Source: JANQMY01 sp965227095 (GTDB taxonomy: Bacteria; Pseudomonadota; Alphaproteobacteria; JANQMY01). Taken from it: a stretch of 64,000 nt of DNA. Each line of letters opens with the position of its first letter. Within the stretch, counting starts at the first letter, position 1. The translations under genes and the position numbers were made by a program. The notes under the pieces were generated by a model that saw nothing but the letters and a program-made list of their open reading frames with translations, was not told the DNA's origin and did no database searches. This document shows, in pieces, positions 42,809 through 51,923 of this stretch. The stretch is taken from the NCBI GenBank assembly GCA_965227095.1, contig CBDDFL010000002.1, positions 496,001 to 560,000 of the forward strand, read 5' to 3'.

Positions 42809-43813
42809 ATGACGCGTTGGCCGATTTTTTCCCTGTTGTTTCTCGTCATGTTCGTGGCGTCTTCGCAGGCCCATGAAGTGCGCCCGGCCATGCTTCATCT
42901 AACTCAGCTGAGCGATCAAGACTATGCTGTTTTGTGGAAAGTACCGGCCCGTGGCGACGCCGTTCTCAAACTTATCTTGCAGTTTCCAGAAACCTGTACC
43001 CCCTCTACGCCGAAAAAGATCGTGCGGGATACTGCAAGTGTCGTTCAGCGCTGGAAGATTTGGTGTACAGAAGAAATCGCCGGACAGAGACTTGCTGTCC
43101 AAGGGCTTGAAACCACTGCCGTGGAAATGATCGGTCAGATCGACTGGCTGGGGCGGTCGCCGCAAAGCGTGCGTCTGACGGGCGGTGCAAATGCATTCGA
43201 ATTGTCCACACGGGCCACATGGGCCGATGTTGCAACCAGTTATGGCCCCTTCGGGTTTACCCATATCTGGGAGGGCTGGGATCATTTGTTGTTCTTAACG
43301 GCCTTGATGCTGCTGGTTCGGTCGGTACGGCAGATCTTGTGGGCGGTCACCAGTTTTACCATTGCCCACAGCATCACACTTGCGTTGGCGGTGCTTCAAA
43401 TCGTTCACGTGCCAAGTGGCCTGGTCGAAACGATGATTGCGCTCAGCATCGTGTTTGTCGCGGCGGAAGCAATGCGCAGCGGAACAGGCGTAAAGACGCT
43501 TGCCATAGAACGGCCGTGGCTTGTGTCCTTCGCTTTTGGCCTGTTGCATGGGCTTGGCTTCGCGGGGGCGCTGACCGAAGCAGGCCTTCCCCCCGACGCC
43601 ATCGGCCCGGCTTTGGTGTTCTTCAATCTCGGGGTGGAAGCAGGCCAGATCGTGTTCGTCTTGGCGCTTTTGGCCCTGCTTCAACTCTTCTCAAGGCTCG
43701 TACCGTCGAGGGACGCCATGGCCCGCAGCGCGATCTTGTATGTGGCCGGCATTGCAGGCGCGTTCTGGACGTTTGAACGCGCCCTCTCTTTGTTCGTACC
43801 CGTTGGGGCTTAA
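42809..43813 (+). CDS. HupE/UreJ-like membrane protein
   Basis: 334 residues. Signal peptide ending SSQA, followed by HEVRPAMLHL, the N-terminal metal-binding-like head of this subgroup (His next to the cleavage point). A 130-residue extracytoplasmic domain precedes six helices with GFTHIWEGWDHLLFL, then FTIAHSITL and LLHGLGFAGAL, the His-rich signature (HxxxGxDH-like and HGxGFA) of nickel/cobalt permeases. The DUF3604-PpiC-HupE order suggests metal delivery to the hydrolase or uptake of a released metal complex. Ends in a 4-bp overlap with the gene on the other strand. Confidence 0.86.
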   Translation: MTRWPIFSLLFLVMFVASSQAHEVRPAMLHLTQLSDQDYAVLWKVPARGDAVLKLILQFPETCTPSTPKKIVRDTASVVQRWKIWCTEEIAGQRLAVQGLETTAVEMIGQIDWLGRSPQSVRLTGGANAFELSTRATWADVATSYGPFGFTHIWEGWDHLLFLTALMLLVRSVRQILWAVTSFTIAHSITLALAVLQIVHVPSGLVETMIALSIVFVAAEAMRSGTGVKTLAIERPWLVSFAFGLLHGLGFAGALTEAGLPPDAIGPALVFFNLGVEAGQIVFVLALLALLQLFSRLVPSRDAMARSAILYVAGIAGAFWTFERALSLFVPVGA

Positions 43814-44181
43814 GCCATTTGGCTTTGGAATTCGGCCAGGTCGAAATAATCACGCCATTTCGCGATCTTGCCATTCTCTAACTCGAATGTGCCCATGACA
43901 CGAATGGAGATCTTTTTTCCATCGGCCATTTCAAAATGATCGGTCCGTTCCGTGAGGACCGTGCCGTCCGCATTCTCAGCGATGTGATGAACATCCCATT
44001 GCACTTTAGTGGCGGCGCTTAAAAACGGTTCGACGAATTGTCTGATGGCCTCTGTCCCCTGAAGCGGATCCATCGGGATGTTGTGGTAAAACGCATCGGG
44101 CGTGAGGCCGTCTAACACAGCTTGCGTGTCCTTTGCTTCCCAGGCACGAATGAACGCCATCACGGTCTCGGTGTTTGACAT
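43810..44181 (-). CDS. Limonene-1,2-epoxide hydrolase-like protein
   Basis: 123 residues, NTF2 fold. The epoxide-hydrolase catalytic set is kept: Tyr32 and Asn34 (FYHNIP), Arg79 and Asp81 (LTERTDHF) and Asp111 (WRDYFDL), in the order and spacing of Tyr53, Asn55, Arg99, Asp101 and Asp132 in the Rhodococcus enzyme. It would hydrate a small epoxide to a diol. It overlaps HupE tail to tail. A short protein without the extra N-terminal helix. Related NTF2 proteins with other functions exist, but the five catalytic residues make the call stronger. Confidence 0.8.
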   Translation of the reverse strand: MSNTETVMAFIRAWEAKDTQAVLDGLTPDAFYHNIPMDPLQGTEAIRQFVEPFLSAATKVQWDVHHIAENADGTVLTERTDHFEMADGKKISIRVMGTFELENGKIAKWRDYFDLAEFQSQMA

Positions 44182-44223
44182 GGGCTGCTCCTCAAAATTT
44201 TTTATGGGTCAGCGCCAGAATTA

Positions 44224-44889
44224 TCACTGTTGGGCGGGGGCAGGGAAGTGGGGTTCCACATCGCCAGTTGCCCACGCCGGGTATTTCTTCATGATGCTTT
44301 TGAAGAGATCCGAGTCTAGCAACCCATTGAGCCATTCGTGCAAGAATTGAAACGGTTGCGCATCAAACCAGTCACGGTCCGTATTGGCGAATTGGCGCAC
44401 GAAGGGGACAATGGCGATATCGGCAAGCGATATGCGATTTCCAAGTAAGAATTTCTGATCGCTGAGTTGCCGGTCTAACCCCTTCAGGATGTCGACCCCT
44501 GCGGCGCGTTGTTCCAGCGGGTCAATGTTGTCATACCGGTTGGGATATTTGTACCGATCGAGATGATACTTAAAGTCTCCGTCCATTTGCTCGACCAACG
44601 CGTCGATAGCAGCAACGTCTCCTGTTTCCGGTTCAAGCCAACCATCCGGGTCGTGACGATTAAGTGCCCATTTCATGATGGCATAGCTTTCGTCCAGTAC
44701 CTTACCGTCCTGCAACACCAGAACCGGCACGGTGGCTTTTGGCGAGACCTCGATCATTTCAGCGGGTTTGTTGCGCAACACAACCTCGCGCAGCGCGCAG
44801 GTCTGTCCACTCACCGTCAACGCCATGCGCGCCCGCATGGCATAAGGGCAGCGTCGGAACGAATAGAGAATAGGCAGTCCGTCGGTCAT
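44224..44889 (-). CDS. Glutathione S-transferase
   Basis: 221 residues from ATG 44889, which overlaps the trhO stop (ATGA); an in-frame TTG lies two codons upstream. Thioredoxin-like N-domain: LYSFRRCPYAMRARMAL (glutaredoxin-like CPYA at 15-18), the cis-Pro in KATVPVL, and DESYAIMKWAL for the glutathione gamma-Glu. The C-domain is all-helical, about 90-210. The Cys motif points to an omega/lambda-like thioltransferase rather than a Ser/Tyr enzyme. Co-transcribed with trhO. Confidence 0.88.
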   Translation of the reverse strand: MTDGLPILYSFRRCPYAMRARMALTVSGQTCALREVVLRNKPAEMIEVSPKATVPVLVLQDGKVLDESYAIMKWALNRHDPDGWLEPETGDVAAIDALVEQMDGDFKYHLDRYKYPNRYDNIDPLEQRAAGVDILKGLDRQLSDQKFLLGNRISLADIAIVPFVRQFANTDRDWFDAQPFQFLHEWLNGLLDSDLFKSIMKKYPAWATGDVEPHFPAPAQQ

Positions 44890-45836
44890 GACCAAGTGTC
44901 GTCGTCAAATCCGTCTTTGGACGATTGCTTTGCACCGATATGGGCCTGCCCGCGGGTTTCGGCAAGTTCCATCTGCCGTTGGCGTTGGGCATATCGTTGC
45001 TTTTGGTCGCTGGTGCTTTTGTCCACGCAGTAATCACAGGATACGCCCGGCACGTAATTCGGCGATTTCTTGTCTTCTTCCGTGATGGGGCGGCGGCAGG
45101 CATGACACATGTCGTAAGAGCCTTGCTTTAGCCCGTGACCGATGGCGACGCGGTTGTCGAACACGAAGCATTCTCCATGCCAGGTGCTTTGCTCTTCCGG
45201 AATGGTTTCCAGATATTTCAGAATGCCGCCCTTCAGGTGATAGACGTCCTCAACACCTTCGAGTTTTAACAATGACGTGGCTTTTTCACAGCGTATGCCG
45301 CCAGTGCAATACATGGCCACTTTCTTGCCGTCCAACGCCTCGCGGTTGGTGTGAAACCAGTCGGGGAAATCGCGAAAACTGGTTGTCTTGGGGTCGATGG
45401 CGCCTTCGAACGCCCCAATGCTCACTTCATAATCATTGCGCGTGTCGATCACCACCACGTCGGGTTCCGCGATGAGCGCGTTCCAATCCTCCGGGTCCAC
45501 ATAGGTGCCCACCTGCTTGTTCGGGTCCGCTTCGGGCACGCCCATGGCCACGATCTCTTTCTTCAGCCGCACCTTGAGGCGGTAGAAGGGCATTTCCTGG
45601 GCAGAGGATTCTTTGTGCTCAAGGTCGGCACAGCCGGGAAGCGAGCGCAAAAAAGTCATGACACGGTCGATCCCCTCGCGCGATCCGGCAATGGTTCCAT
45701 TGATACCTTCCGATGCCAACAGCACGGTTCCCATGACGCCATTTGCGTTGAGCGCGGCATGAATGGGCGCTTGTTGGGCCTCGTAATCCGGAAAGGGGGT
45801 AAAATGATAAAAAGCGGAGACGACGATGTGTGACAT
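44886..45836 (-). CDS. trhO: tRNA uridine(34) hydroxylase TrhO
   Basis: 316 residues. Rhodanese-like oxygenase that makes 5-hydroxyuridine at tRNA position 34. N-terminal acylphosphatase-like domain (FTPFPDYEAQQAPIHAAL), rhodanese domain with VVIDTRNDYE and the active Cys in MYCTGGIRCEKA, and a C-terminal Cys-rich zinc-like part (CHACRRP, CDYC). Ends in a basic-polar tail. The gene overlaps the GST start by 4 bp. Housekeeping, well conserved, so it anchors this part of the window as core chromosome. Confidence 0.93.
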   Translation of the reverse strand: MSHIVVSAFYHFTPFPDYEAQQAPIHAALNANGVMGTVLLASEGINGTIAGSREGIDRVMTFLRSLPGCADLEHKESSAQEMPFYRLKVRLKKEIVAMGVPEADPNKQVGTYVDPEDWNALIAEPDVVVIDTRNDYEVSIGAFEGAIDPKTTSFRDFPDWFHTNREALDGKKVAMYCTGGIRCEKATSLLKLEGVEDVYHLKGGILKYLETIPEEQSTWHGECFVFDNRVAIGHGLKQGSYDMCHACRRPITEEDKKSPNYVPGVSCDYCVDKSTSDQKQRYAQRQRQMELAETRGQAHIGAKQSSKDGFDDDTWS

Positions 45837-45846
45837 GGGTGGACGA

Positions 45847-46254
45847 TTACGACGCCTTTTGGGTGGTCAATTGCTCTAACATTTTGCGCATTTTTTCGTG
45901 CAGCAGGTTGATCGCCTTCAGTGGACGCACCATTACCTTGAAATCCACAATTTTCCCCTCGTCATTGGCTTTGATGATATCGACCCCGTTCACCTTGATG
46001 CCATCAATTTCGGTTTGAAATTCCAACAGGGCGTCGTTGCCGCCGATAATCTCCCGCACATACTTAAAGTCATCGTTAGACAATGTGTGAAACGCGCCGG
46101 TCAAATACATCATGGTCAGGTCTTTGCCCACTTGCGGAGTGTGCACAATGGGCGAATGGAAAACGCACTCATCCGCGATTAGATCGGGTAGGAGAGACAG
46201 GTCTCGTTTTTCCAGCATTTGGTGCCAGTGCTGAACTGCTGTTTGTGCGGACAT
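45847..46254 (-). CDS. SnoaL-like (NTF2 fold) protein
   Basis: 135 residues from ATG 46254 (AAGG 9 nt before); the longer frame to 46281 has no good site. Typical NTF2 cone: a helix with VQHWHQMLEKRDLSLLPDLIADECVFHSP, then TGAFHTLSNDDFKYVREI and a last strand FKVMVRPLKAINLLHEKM. No known catalytic set is recognisable. Downstream of nothing on its strand, upstream of trhO by 11 bp, so may share its transcript. Function unknown. Confidence 0.78.
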   Translation of the reverse strand: MSAQTAVQHWHQMLEKRDLSLLPDLIADECVFHSPIVHTPQVGKDLTMMYLTGAFHTLSNDDFKYVREIIGGNDALLEFQTEIDGIKVNGVDIIKANDEGKIVDFKVMVRPLKAINLLHEKMRKMLEQLTTQKAS

Positions 46255-46386
46255 GGCTGTGTGCCTTTTGTTGGAAAACAATCGGATGTTGTTTTAGCCT
46301 TTCACCTGCTGGTGATCCAGTCCGCCATTTGCCTCGGCCTGCAATTTCGGCATAGGCTTTCAAAATCCCAACTTTTCGGAGGTTTT

Positions 46387-47805
46387 ATGCGCTTATTCCT
46401 GATCACATTTCTCTCATATTTGATGGTCTATGTACCGGTCAATGCCGCGCCGGAGGCAGCCTCCTTGCTCATCAAGAATGCGACAATCGTGACCATGGAT
46501 GCGGAGACGCGGGTGCTCCGGCAGGCGACCCTTGCGATTACCGGCAGCAAAATTGCCGCCATCGGAGGGGCCGAGCTTGAGGCGCAATACCAGGCCGATA
46601 AAGTGATCGATGCTCAAGGCAATATTCTGATGCCGGGCATGATCAGCCTGCATAACCACACGCCGATGGTGGCGTTTCGAGGCATGGGAGAATATGCCGT
46701 TGGGAATATTCTGTTTGACGTCATGTTCCCGCTGGAAAAGGAACTTCTCAATCGCGAATTGATTTATGTGTCCGCCCGACATGCGGCCATGGAGCTTGCT
46801 TTGGGGGGCGTCACGCTGGTCACCGACATGTATTACCATGAAGACGAAGTGGCGCGCGGCACGAAAGAAGTGGGTATTCGCGGTGTGTTGGGCGAAAGCA
46901 TTATTGGCTTTCCGGTGGTGGACGCGCCGGAACCTTATGGGGGCTTGGCCTATGCGGAAGAATTTATCAAGCAGTATAAGGATGATCCGCTGATCACGCC
47001 GGCGGTGGCGCCACACGCACCCTATACGGTGCCGCCCGAAAAACTGCGAGAGGCGCGCGCCCTGTCAGAGAAGTATGGTGTGCCGCTGGTAATGCACATG
47101 GCGGAATTCCCAAATGAAAAGGAGTTGATCCAAGAACGTTTCAATTCCATGCAAGATGGGGAAACCATCATCCAATATCTCGACCGGGTGGGGGTGCTGG
47201 CGCCGAATTTGGTGGCGGCCCATGTGATCTATGCGGATGAAAACGACATTCAAATCTTGAAAGAACGGGGCGTGGGTATTGGACATAATCCAAAGTCCAA
47301 CACCAAATACAATATGGGGCTCGCGCCGGCCTGGAAGATGTACACAGAAGGCTTAGGCATTGGTCTGGGAACGGACGGACCCATGTCATCCAATCAACTC
47401 GATATATTCAATGTCATGCCGTTTACCGCGCGCATCGCGCGCTTGCGGTATGAAGATCCGACGGCGTTTACGCCGCTGGAACTGGTGGACATGGCGACCA
47501 TGGGCGGGGCCAGGGCCCTGGACATGGAAGACAAGATTGGCTCTCTAGAAGCAGGTAAGTTTGCCGACATGATCATTTTGGATCTGTCAGCGCCCAACAT
47601 GCAGCCCAACTACGATGTCTATGCCACCATCGCTCATTCGGCCTATCCGTCAAATGTGCTCACGACCATTGTTCATGGTGAGGTGGTGGTGGAAGACCGC
47701 ACCCTGACAAAGGTCGACCTTGCGAAGCATGATCGGGAATGGAAAAAAATCACCGCGCGCGTGGCCGAGTTCCGTAAAACCCTAAAAGTCGAACCTCAAC
47801 ATTAG
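46387..47805 (+). CDS. Exported amidohydrolase (SsnA/AtzA-like)
   Basis: 472 residues from ATG 46387 (GGAGG 4 nt before). Signal peptide MRLFLITFLSYLMVYVPVNA, so it acts in the periplasm, unusual for this group, most of which are cytosolic. Metal ligands: His89 and His91 (LHNHTPM), a later His in LVMHMAEF, and Asp in LGTDGPMSSNQLD, with VAPHAPY and GIGHNPKSN as expected for deaminases of nucleoside or triazine type. The end (DMIILDLSAPNMQPNYD) is standard. Substrate unknown. The longer frame to 46219 runs into another gene's control region. Confidence 0.87.
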   Translation: MRLFLITFLSYLMVYVPVNAAPEAASLLIKNATIVTMDAETRVLRQATLAITGSKIAAIGGAELEAQYQADKVIDAQGNILMPGMISLHNHTPMVAFRGMGEYAVGNILFDVMFPLEKELLNRELIYVSARHAAMELALGGVTLVTDMYYHEDEVARGTKEVGIRGVLGESIIGFPVVDAPEPYGGLAYAEEFIKQYKDDPLITPAVAPHAPYTVPPEKLREARALSEKYGVPLVMHMAEFPNEKELIQERFNSMQDGETIIQYLDRVGVLAPNLVAAHVIYADENDIQILKERGVGIGHNPKSNTKYNMGLAPAWKMYTEGLGIGLGTDGPMSSNQLDIFNVMPFTARIARLRYEDPTAFTPLELVDMATMGGARALDMEDKIGSLEAGKFADMIILDLSAPNMQPNYDVYATIAHSAYPSNVLTTIVHGEVVVEDRTLTKVDLAKHDREWKKITARVAEFRKTLKVEPQH

Positions 47806-47812
47806 CGGCCCT

Positions 47813-48904
47813 TTACGCGCCCCGGAGGCCCCCCGGGTCTTTAGGCAGTTGGGCAAACTTCTTGCTGTCCCGCGTTTTTGCATAAGCCTCTACGATTGGT
47901 TTCAGGTCGGTGGGCGAGGCCCCGTGCAAAATGATGCTGTCCACACCAAGGTCGAACTGGCCGTTAATGGCGTTTACGCAATTCTCCACGCTGCCGGCGG
48001 CGGCGGGCGCCAGCCATTCTTCAGGGATGAGTTCTCCAATCTGTTCCAATTCCTCGGTGGAGGCGTTTTGGTCGATTGCCCCTTGGAAATTGGCGACAAT
48101 GGGTGCTTCGCGAAACTTTTTCAGAACCTCTGGGTCCCACTTATTGGTGCGCACCATCAAGTCCCCATAGGCTTGAAGGTAGGTGGCCATGCGGCCCACC
48201 GTTTTCTTCAATCGCACCGGATGGGGCAGATGGTCGCCGATGGTCGCAAAGCACGACCACACGCGCACCTCGTCCGGATTGCGGCCTGCTTCTTCCGCCG
48301 CTTTCTTCACCGTGTTGACGCAGCGTTCGGTCGTTTCGTCCGTGAAGAAAGTGTGCAGAACGACGGCGTCGCAGGCGCGGCCACCAAACGCGAGGGAATT
48401 CGGCCCGAAGGCCGTAAATGTGATCGGAATGTGAAAGTCGAAGCTTGGGTCCAGGCGCAGCATGGGATAAGACCCACAAGCACCATCATGACCGAGGATT
48501 GTTTCACCCTTCCACAATCGTCGCATGATGCCCACGAAATCTTCCAATTGGGCAGTTTTGATGCGCGGCAATCCCATGGCGTCGAACAGCATGTCGATGC
48601 CGCGGCCAAGCCCCAGTGAAAACCGCCCCTCGGTTAGATGATGCATGGTGGAGGCAAACGCACCCGTCACCATGGGGTGGCGCGTATTGTGATTGGTCGC
48701 GGCGGTGGCGATGCCGATGTCCGATGAGACGGCGCCGACAGCGCCGCATAATGTGGCAGCCTCCTTGATGTTGAACCGTTCAGAGATGAAGCAATTACCA
48801 AGGCCCATGGCTTCCGCATCGTGGACTTCGTCGATCAGTTCTCGCGGTGTCTTGGGGGCGCCGGCCAGGGTGTAAAACCCTAATTCTTTCATCATCTCTG
48901 TCAT
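47813..48904 (-). CDS. LLM class flavin-dependent oxidoreductase
   Basis: 363 residues from ATG 48904 (GAGG 5 nt before). Luciferase-like TIM barrel: FYTLAGAPKTPRELI at the start, the ligand strand IGIATAATNHNTRHPMVTGAFAST, and FSLGLGRGIDMLFD (cofactor phosphate). The short bulky loops recall the F420-dependent subgroup (TIGR03857 type), although FMN cannot be excluded. Substrate unknown. It is convergent with the amidohydrolase gene, 7 bp apart. Confidence 0.85.
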   Translation of the reverse strand: MTEMMKELGFYTLAGAPKTPRELIDEVHDAEAMGLGNCFISERFNIKEAATLCGAVGAVSSDIGIATAATNHNTRHPMVTGAFASTMHHLTEGRFSLGLGRGIDMLFDAMGLPRIKTAQLEDFVGIMRRLWKGETILGHDGACGSYPMLRLDPSFDFHIPITFTAFGPNSLAFGGRACDAVVLHTFFTDETTERCVNTVKKAAEEAGRNPDEVRVWSCFATIGDHLPHPVRLKKTVGRMATYLQAYGDLMVRTNKWDPEVLKKFREAPIVANFQGAIDQNASTEELEQIGELIPEEWLAPAAAGSVENCVNAINGQFDLGVDSIILHGASPTDLKPIVEAYAKTRDSKKFAQLPKDPGGLRGA

Positions 48905-49009
48905 TCGGTCCTCTTCGCGGTGGTTCTGGGTGTTGATCAATGGAACGCCGTTATCAAATTACGTTATAGGAAGCACGGCGGAAGAAACAATCGGTATTGG
49001 ACGTAAATC

Positions 49010-49933
49010 ATGGATATGGGGCAATTGTTGCACGAGGTGTATGACGATGTGATGCCGTCATTGGGCACTGGGAAAGTGGCAGATTATATTCCTGCCCTGG
49101 CACGCGTTCCGCCCAATCAGTTCGGCGTGGCCATTGCCTGTTTGGACGGACAACACGCGTCGATCGGTGATTGTGATGTGCCGTTCTCGATCCAAAGCAT
49201 CTCGAAAGTGTTCACCTTGGCCATGGTGCTGAGCACCAGCGGACCGCGCGTGTGGGACCATGTGGGGCGGGAACCCTCTGGTACCCCGTTCAATTCCATC
49301 GTTCAGCTCGAGCACGAAGCGGGCATTCCGCGCAATCCACTGATCAATGCGGGGGCTATTGTGGTAACGGACCACCTTGTGGGAGACGGCACACCCGATC
49401 ATGCGGTGGACCGGCTGGTGACGTTCATGCGTGCCCGCAGCGGTGATGACACCGTGTCCATTGATGGGGACGTGGCGCAATCGGAATCCGCAACGGGGTC
49501 GCGCAACCGAAGTCTTGCGCATTTCATGTCGTCGTTTTCCAACCTCAAAAATCCGGTGGAAGATGTGTTGTCGGCCTATTTCCGACAATGCGCGTTGGCC
49601 CTGACCTGCGAGCAATTGGCTCAAGCCGGTCTGTTCCTCGCGAACAATGGCCGCGACCCGCGCACCGAAGAGATGGTGTTGTCGCCGGAACAATGCCGCC
49701 GCATCAATGCAGTCATGATGACCTGCGGTCACTATGACGGATCGGGAGATTTTGCCTTCCGCGTGGGCTTCCCCGGCAAGAGCGGCGTGGGGGGCGGTAT
49801 CCTCGCCGTTGTACCCGGTGTGGCGTCGATTGCGGTTTGGTCACCGCGGCTTAACCGGTCCGGTACGTCTTGGACAGGCAGCCAAGCGCTGGAGCGCCTG
49901 GCCGTTCGAACCGGCTGGTCGGTGTTTGGCTAG
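49010..49933 (+). CDS. glsA: Glutaminase A
   Basis: 307 residues, beta-lactamase-fold glutaminase hydrolysing L-glutamine to glutamate and ammonia. FSIQSISKVFTLA carries the SxxK catalytic Ser and Lys. IPRNPLINAGAIVV holds the Asn contact, and the C-terminal GKSGVGGGILAVVPG the Gly loop. Length normal (about 305-310). Start codon ATG 49010, or ATG 49016, no strong ribosome site. Single gene. Confidence 0.93.
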   Translation: MDMGQLLHEVYDDVMPSLGTGKVADYIPALARVPPNQFGVAIACLDGQHASIGDCDVPFSIQSISKVFTLAMVLSTSGPRVWDHVGREPSGTPFNSIVQLEHEAGIPRNPLINAGAIVVTDHLVGDGTPDHAVDRLVTFMRARSGDDTVSIDGDVAQSESATGSRNRSLAHFMSSFSNLKNPVEDVLSAYFRQCALALTCEQLAQAGLFLANNGRDPRTEEMVLSPEQCRRINAVMMTCGHYDGSGDFAFRVGFPGKSGVGGGILAVVPGVASIAVWSPRLNRSGTSWTGSQALERLAVRTGWSVFG

Positions 49934-49939
49934 ATCGTA

Positions 49940-50737
49940 TCAGCTGCGTGTAAAACGGGTGCCGGGTGCTGGCGGATCTTCCGGGGGGCCCGCAAAGCAC
50001 TGGGCGATGGACATCCATTCAGTGGCCACATCGCCCACCACGTTTAAGGACGTGTCTTTGATGTTGCGCACTTGGGTGACCACCCGGCAGAAATCCACCG
50101 CATCGCCTTCCACCTTGTTGGTGTCGCTAGGCTCGTTCCATTCCCAAATCTCACCGGACGGGGCGGTCAGCCGCACATAGGGAATGTCCGTGGGCACATC
50201 CATCTTGCGGTTGACGAAGGTCCAGCCGAACGTGTTCATGCCGATCACGGCCACGTTCTTGATGCGGTCGGCTTCCTGCCGTTCCGCCCCCAGATGGTCG
50301 AACACTTCTTGGCCGTGCGCCCATGTTTCCATCAAACGCGCGGTGATGCTGGACCGTACACTCATGTCCGGTCCGGCCCATTTGAGCCGTTTCTTCGGAT
50401 CGGCTTCTTTAAAGCGGTCGGACATCTCCGTGTAAAAGCTGCGCCATGTGTTCAGCAGGGCGTGGCCTTTTTCGTTCTTGCACCATTCCGCTTCGAAGGG
50501 GCGCATGCCGCCGCTGCTGACGCCACTCATCACTTTGCCCAACAGGTCCACGAAGGCCGGTTCGTCTATCAGAGACAGGTTGGCGGCATAGTTCCAAAAG
50601 TGCAGGTGATGCAGCACCTCGTTTGCCGTCCAATCCTTGAACTGCGTTTTCTCATCGAAGCGGGCTTCGTCTGTATTTTCGAGAAGGTTGAAGAGCGAGT
50701 CGCTTTCTTCCCGAAAATCGATGGCTTGTTGGAGCAT
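49940..50737 (-). CDS. TIGR03084-type protein (DinB/maleylpyruvate isomerase fold)
   Basis: 265 residues. N-terminal DinB-like helix bundle (MLQQAIDFREESDSLFNLL, then DWTANEVLHHLHFWNYAANL) with a His-x-His that fits a metal-binding site, then the uncharacterised C-terminal domain with TAPSGEIWEWNEPSD. Family members sit in acyl-CoA catabolic clusters of actinobacteria and proteobacteria. A thiol-dependent isomerase function is possible. In the Atu-type operon, 18 bp after the nitronate monooxygenase gene. Confidence 0.83.
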   Translation of the reverse strand: MLQQAIDFREESDSLFNLLENTDEARFDEKTQFKDWTANEVLHHLHFWNYAANLSLIDEPAFVDLLGKVMSGVSSGGMRPFEAEWCKNEKGHALLNTWRSFYTEMSDRFKEADPKKRLKWAGPDMSVRSSITARLMETWAHGQEVFDHLGAERQEADRIKNVAVIGMNTFGWTFVNRKMDVPTDIPYVRLTAPSGEIWEWNEPSDTNKVEGDAVDFCRVVTQVRNIKDTSLNVVGDVATEWMSIAQCFAGPPEDPPAPGTRFTRS

Positions 50738-50755
50738 GGTTTCCGTCCTGGTTGC

Positions 50756-51892
50756 TTAGGCGCTCACACTTGTGTTCAGGCGTTCATAGGCGCGAATGAA
50801 ATCTTCTTTGAACTCTTGTACCACGGCGCCGGCGGACATGCTCTGATTCATCAAGCCGACCCCTTGGCCCACCCAATAGGTGGCCAGTTCCTTGGCGCCT
50901 TCGTGACCGCCTTGAGATAGCTTATCGACTTTTGCAAGGGCCGGCTCACTGACCAGCGATTGCAGCGGCATGGGCAGGGGCGTGGGGCCTTCTTTTTCCC
51001 AAGCATCCGTCCAGGGCGAGCGCAATTGACGGGAATGTTTGCCGGTGCGGCTGCGCGACCGCACCGTATCACGGGAACTTGCGGCTAACATTTTTTCTTT
51101 CACCACCGGGTTGGTTTCGGCTTCAGCGGTGGTCAGCCAGACCGACCCGGTCCACGCCCCGGCGGCGCCCATGGCCATGCAGGCGGCCATTTGTCCGCCG
51201 GTTACGATGCCGCCGGCGGCCAAAATCGGCACATCTTTGATCGGTTGGATGGCGTCATACACTTCCGGTACCAGCACCATGGTGGAGACGTCGCCACAAT
51301 GGCCCCCGGCTTCCCCGCCGGCCACCACCAATATATCGACACCCGCATTCACCTGAGCAATGGCGTGTTCCTTGGCGCCCACCAAGGCGGCGACGGCGAC
51401 ACCTTTTTCCTTGCCCATATCCAGCATGACCTGCGGGGGCACACCCAAGGCATTGGCCACCAGTTTGATCGGAAATTCGAACGCCGCTTCAAGGGACGCG
51501 GTTGCGTTTTCCACCTGCAGATTGTTGCCGAAGTTCAAGCTTTTCTTGCGCTTGGCGTTCAGGTCATCTGTTTCTACATGATGCGCATTGAGGATGCGGT
51601 TCGCGAAGTCGATATGTTCCTGCGGGACAGAGGCGACCACATCGTCGCCTTTTCTTTTTTCGCCTTTGCCCTCAAACTTGTTGGGCACAATGAGGTCCAC
51701 GCCATAAGGTTTGCCATTGGTGTGATCGTCGATCCAGGACAGTTCTTCCCGAAGCCGGTCCGGGCCCAGATTGACGGCGCCCAACACGCCCATACCGCCA
51801 GCATTGGATACGGCGGCCACAACATCTCGGCAGTGGCTGAACGCCACCAGTGGAAATTCGATACCCAGCATGTCGCAAATTGGTGATTGCAT
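50756..51892 (-). CDS. Nitronate monooxygenase-like FMN protein
   Basis: 378 residues, TIM-barrel FMN enzyme of the 2-nitropropane dioxygenase family. SNAGGMGVLGAVN near the N-terminus, the phosphate site in VVAGGEAGGHCGDVSTMVL, AAGGIVTGGQMAACMAMGAAG, and a long C-terminal helix part. The catalytic His is in GGHCGD. Some relatives (mycobacterial IpdC) are reductases in steroid-ring degradation, so a reductase on an unsaturated acyl-CoA is an alternative to nitronate oxidation. Operon member between AtuF-like and TIGR03084 genes. Confidence 0.84.
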   Translation of the reverse strand: MQSPICDMLGIEFPLVAFSHCRDVVAAVSNAGGMGVLGAVNLGPDRLREELSWIDDHTNGKPYGVDLIVPNKFEGKGEKRKGDDVVASVPQEHIDFANRILNAHHVETDDLNAKRKKSLNFGNNLQVENATASLEAAFEFPIKLVANALGVPPQVMLDMGKEKGVAVAALVGAKEHAIAQVNAGVDILVVAGGEAGGHCGDVSTMVLVPEVYDAIQPIKDVPILAAGGIVTGGQMAACMAMGAAGAWTGSVWLTTAEAETNPVVKEKMLAASSRDTVRSRSRTGKHSRQLRSPWTDAWEKEGPTPLPMPLQSLVSEPALAKVDKLSQGGHEGAKELATYWVGQGVGLMNQSMSAGAVVQEFKEDFIRAYERLNTSVSA

Positions 51893-51923
51893 GTGTTTTC
51901 TCCCGTCCTGCGCGTTCTCGCGT

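Noticed and set aside
47849..48619. 256-residue plus-strand ORF opposite the LLM gene
   Set aside because: Shadow frame; the minus-strand protein has the family motifs.
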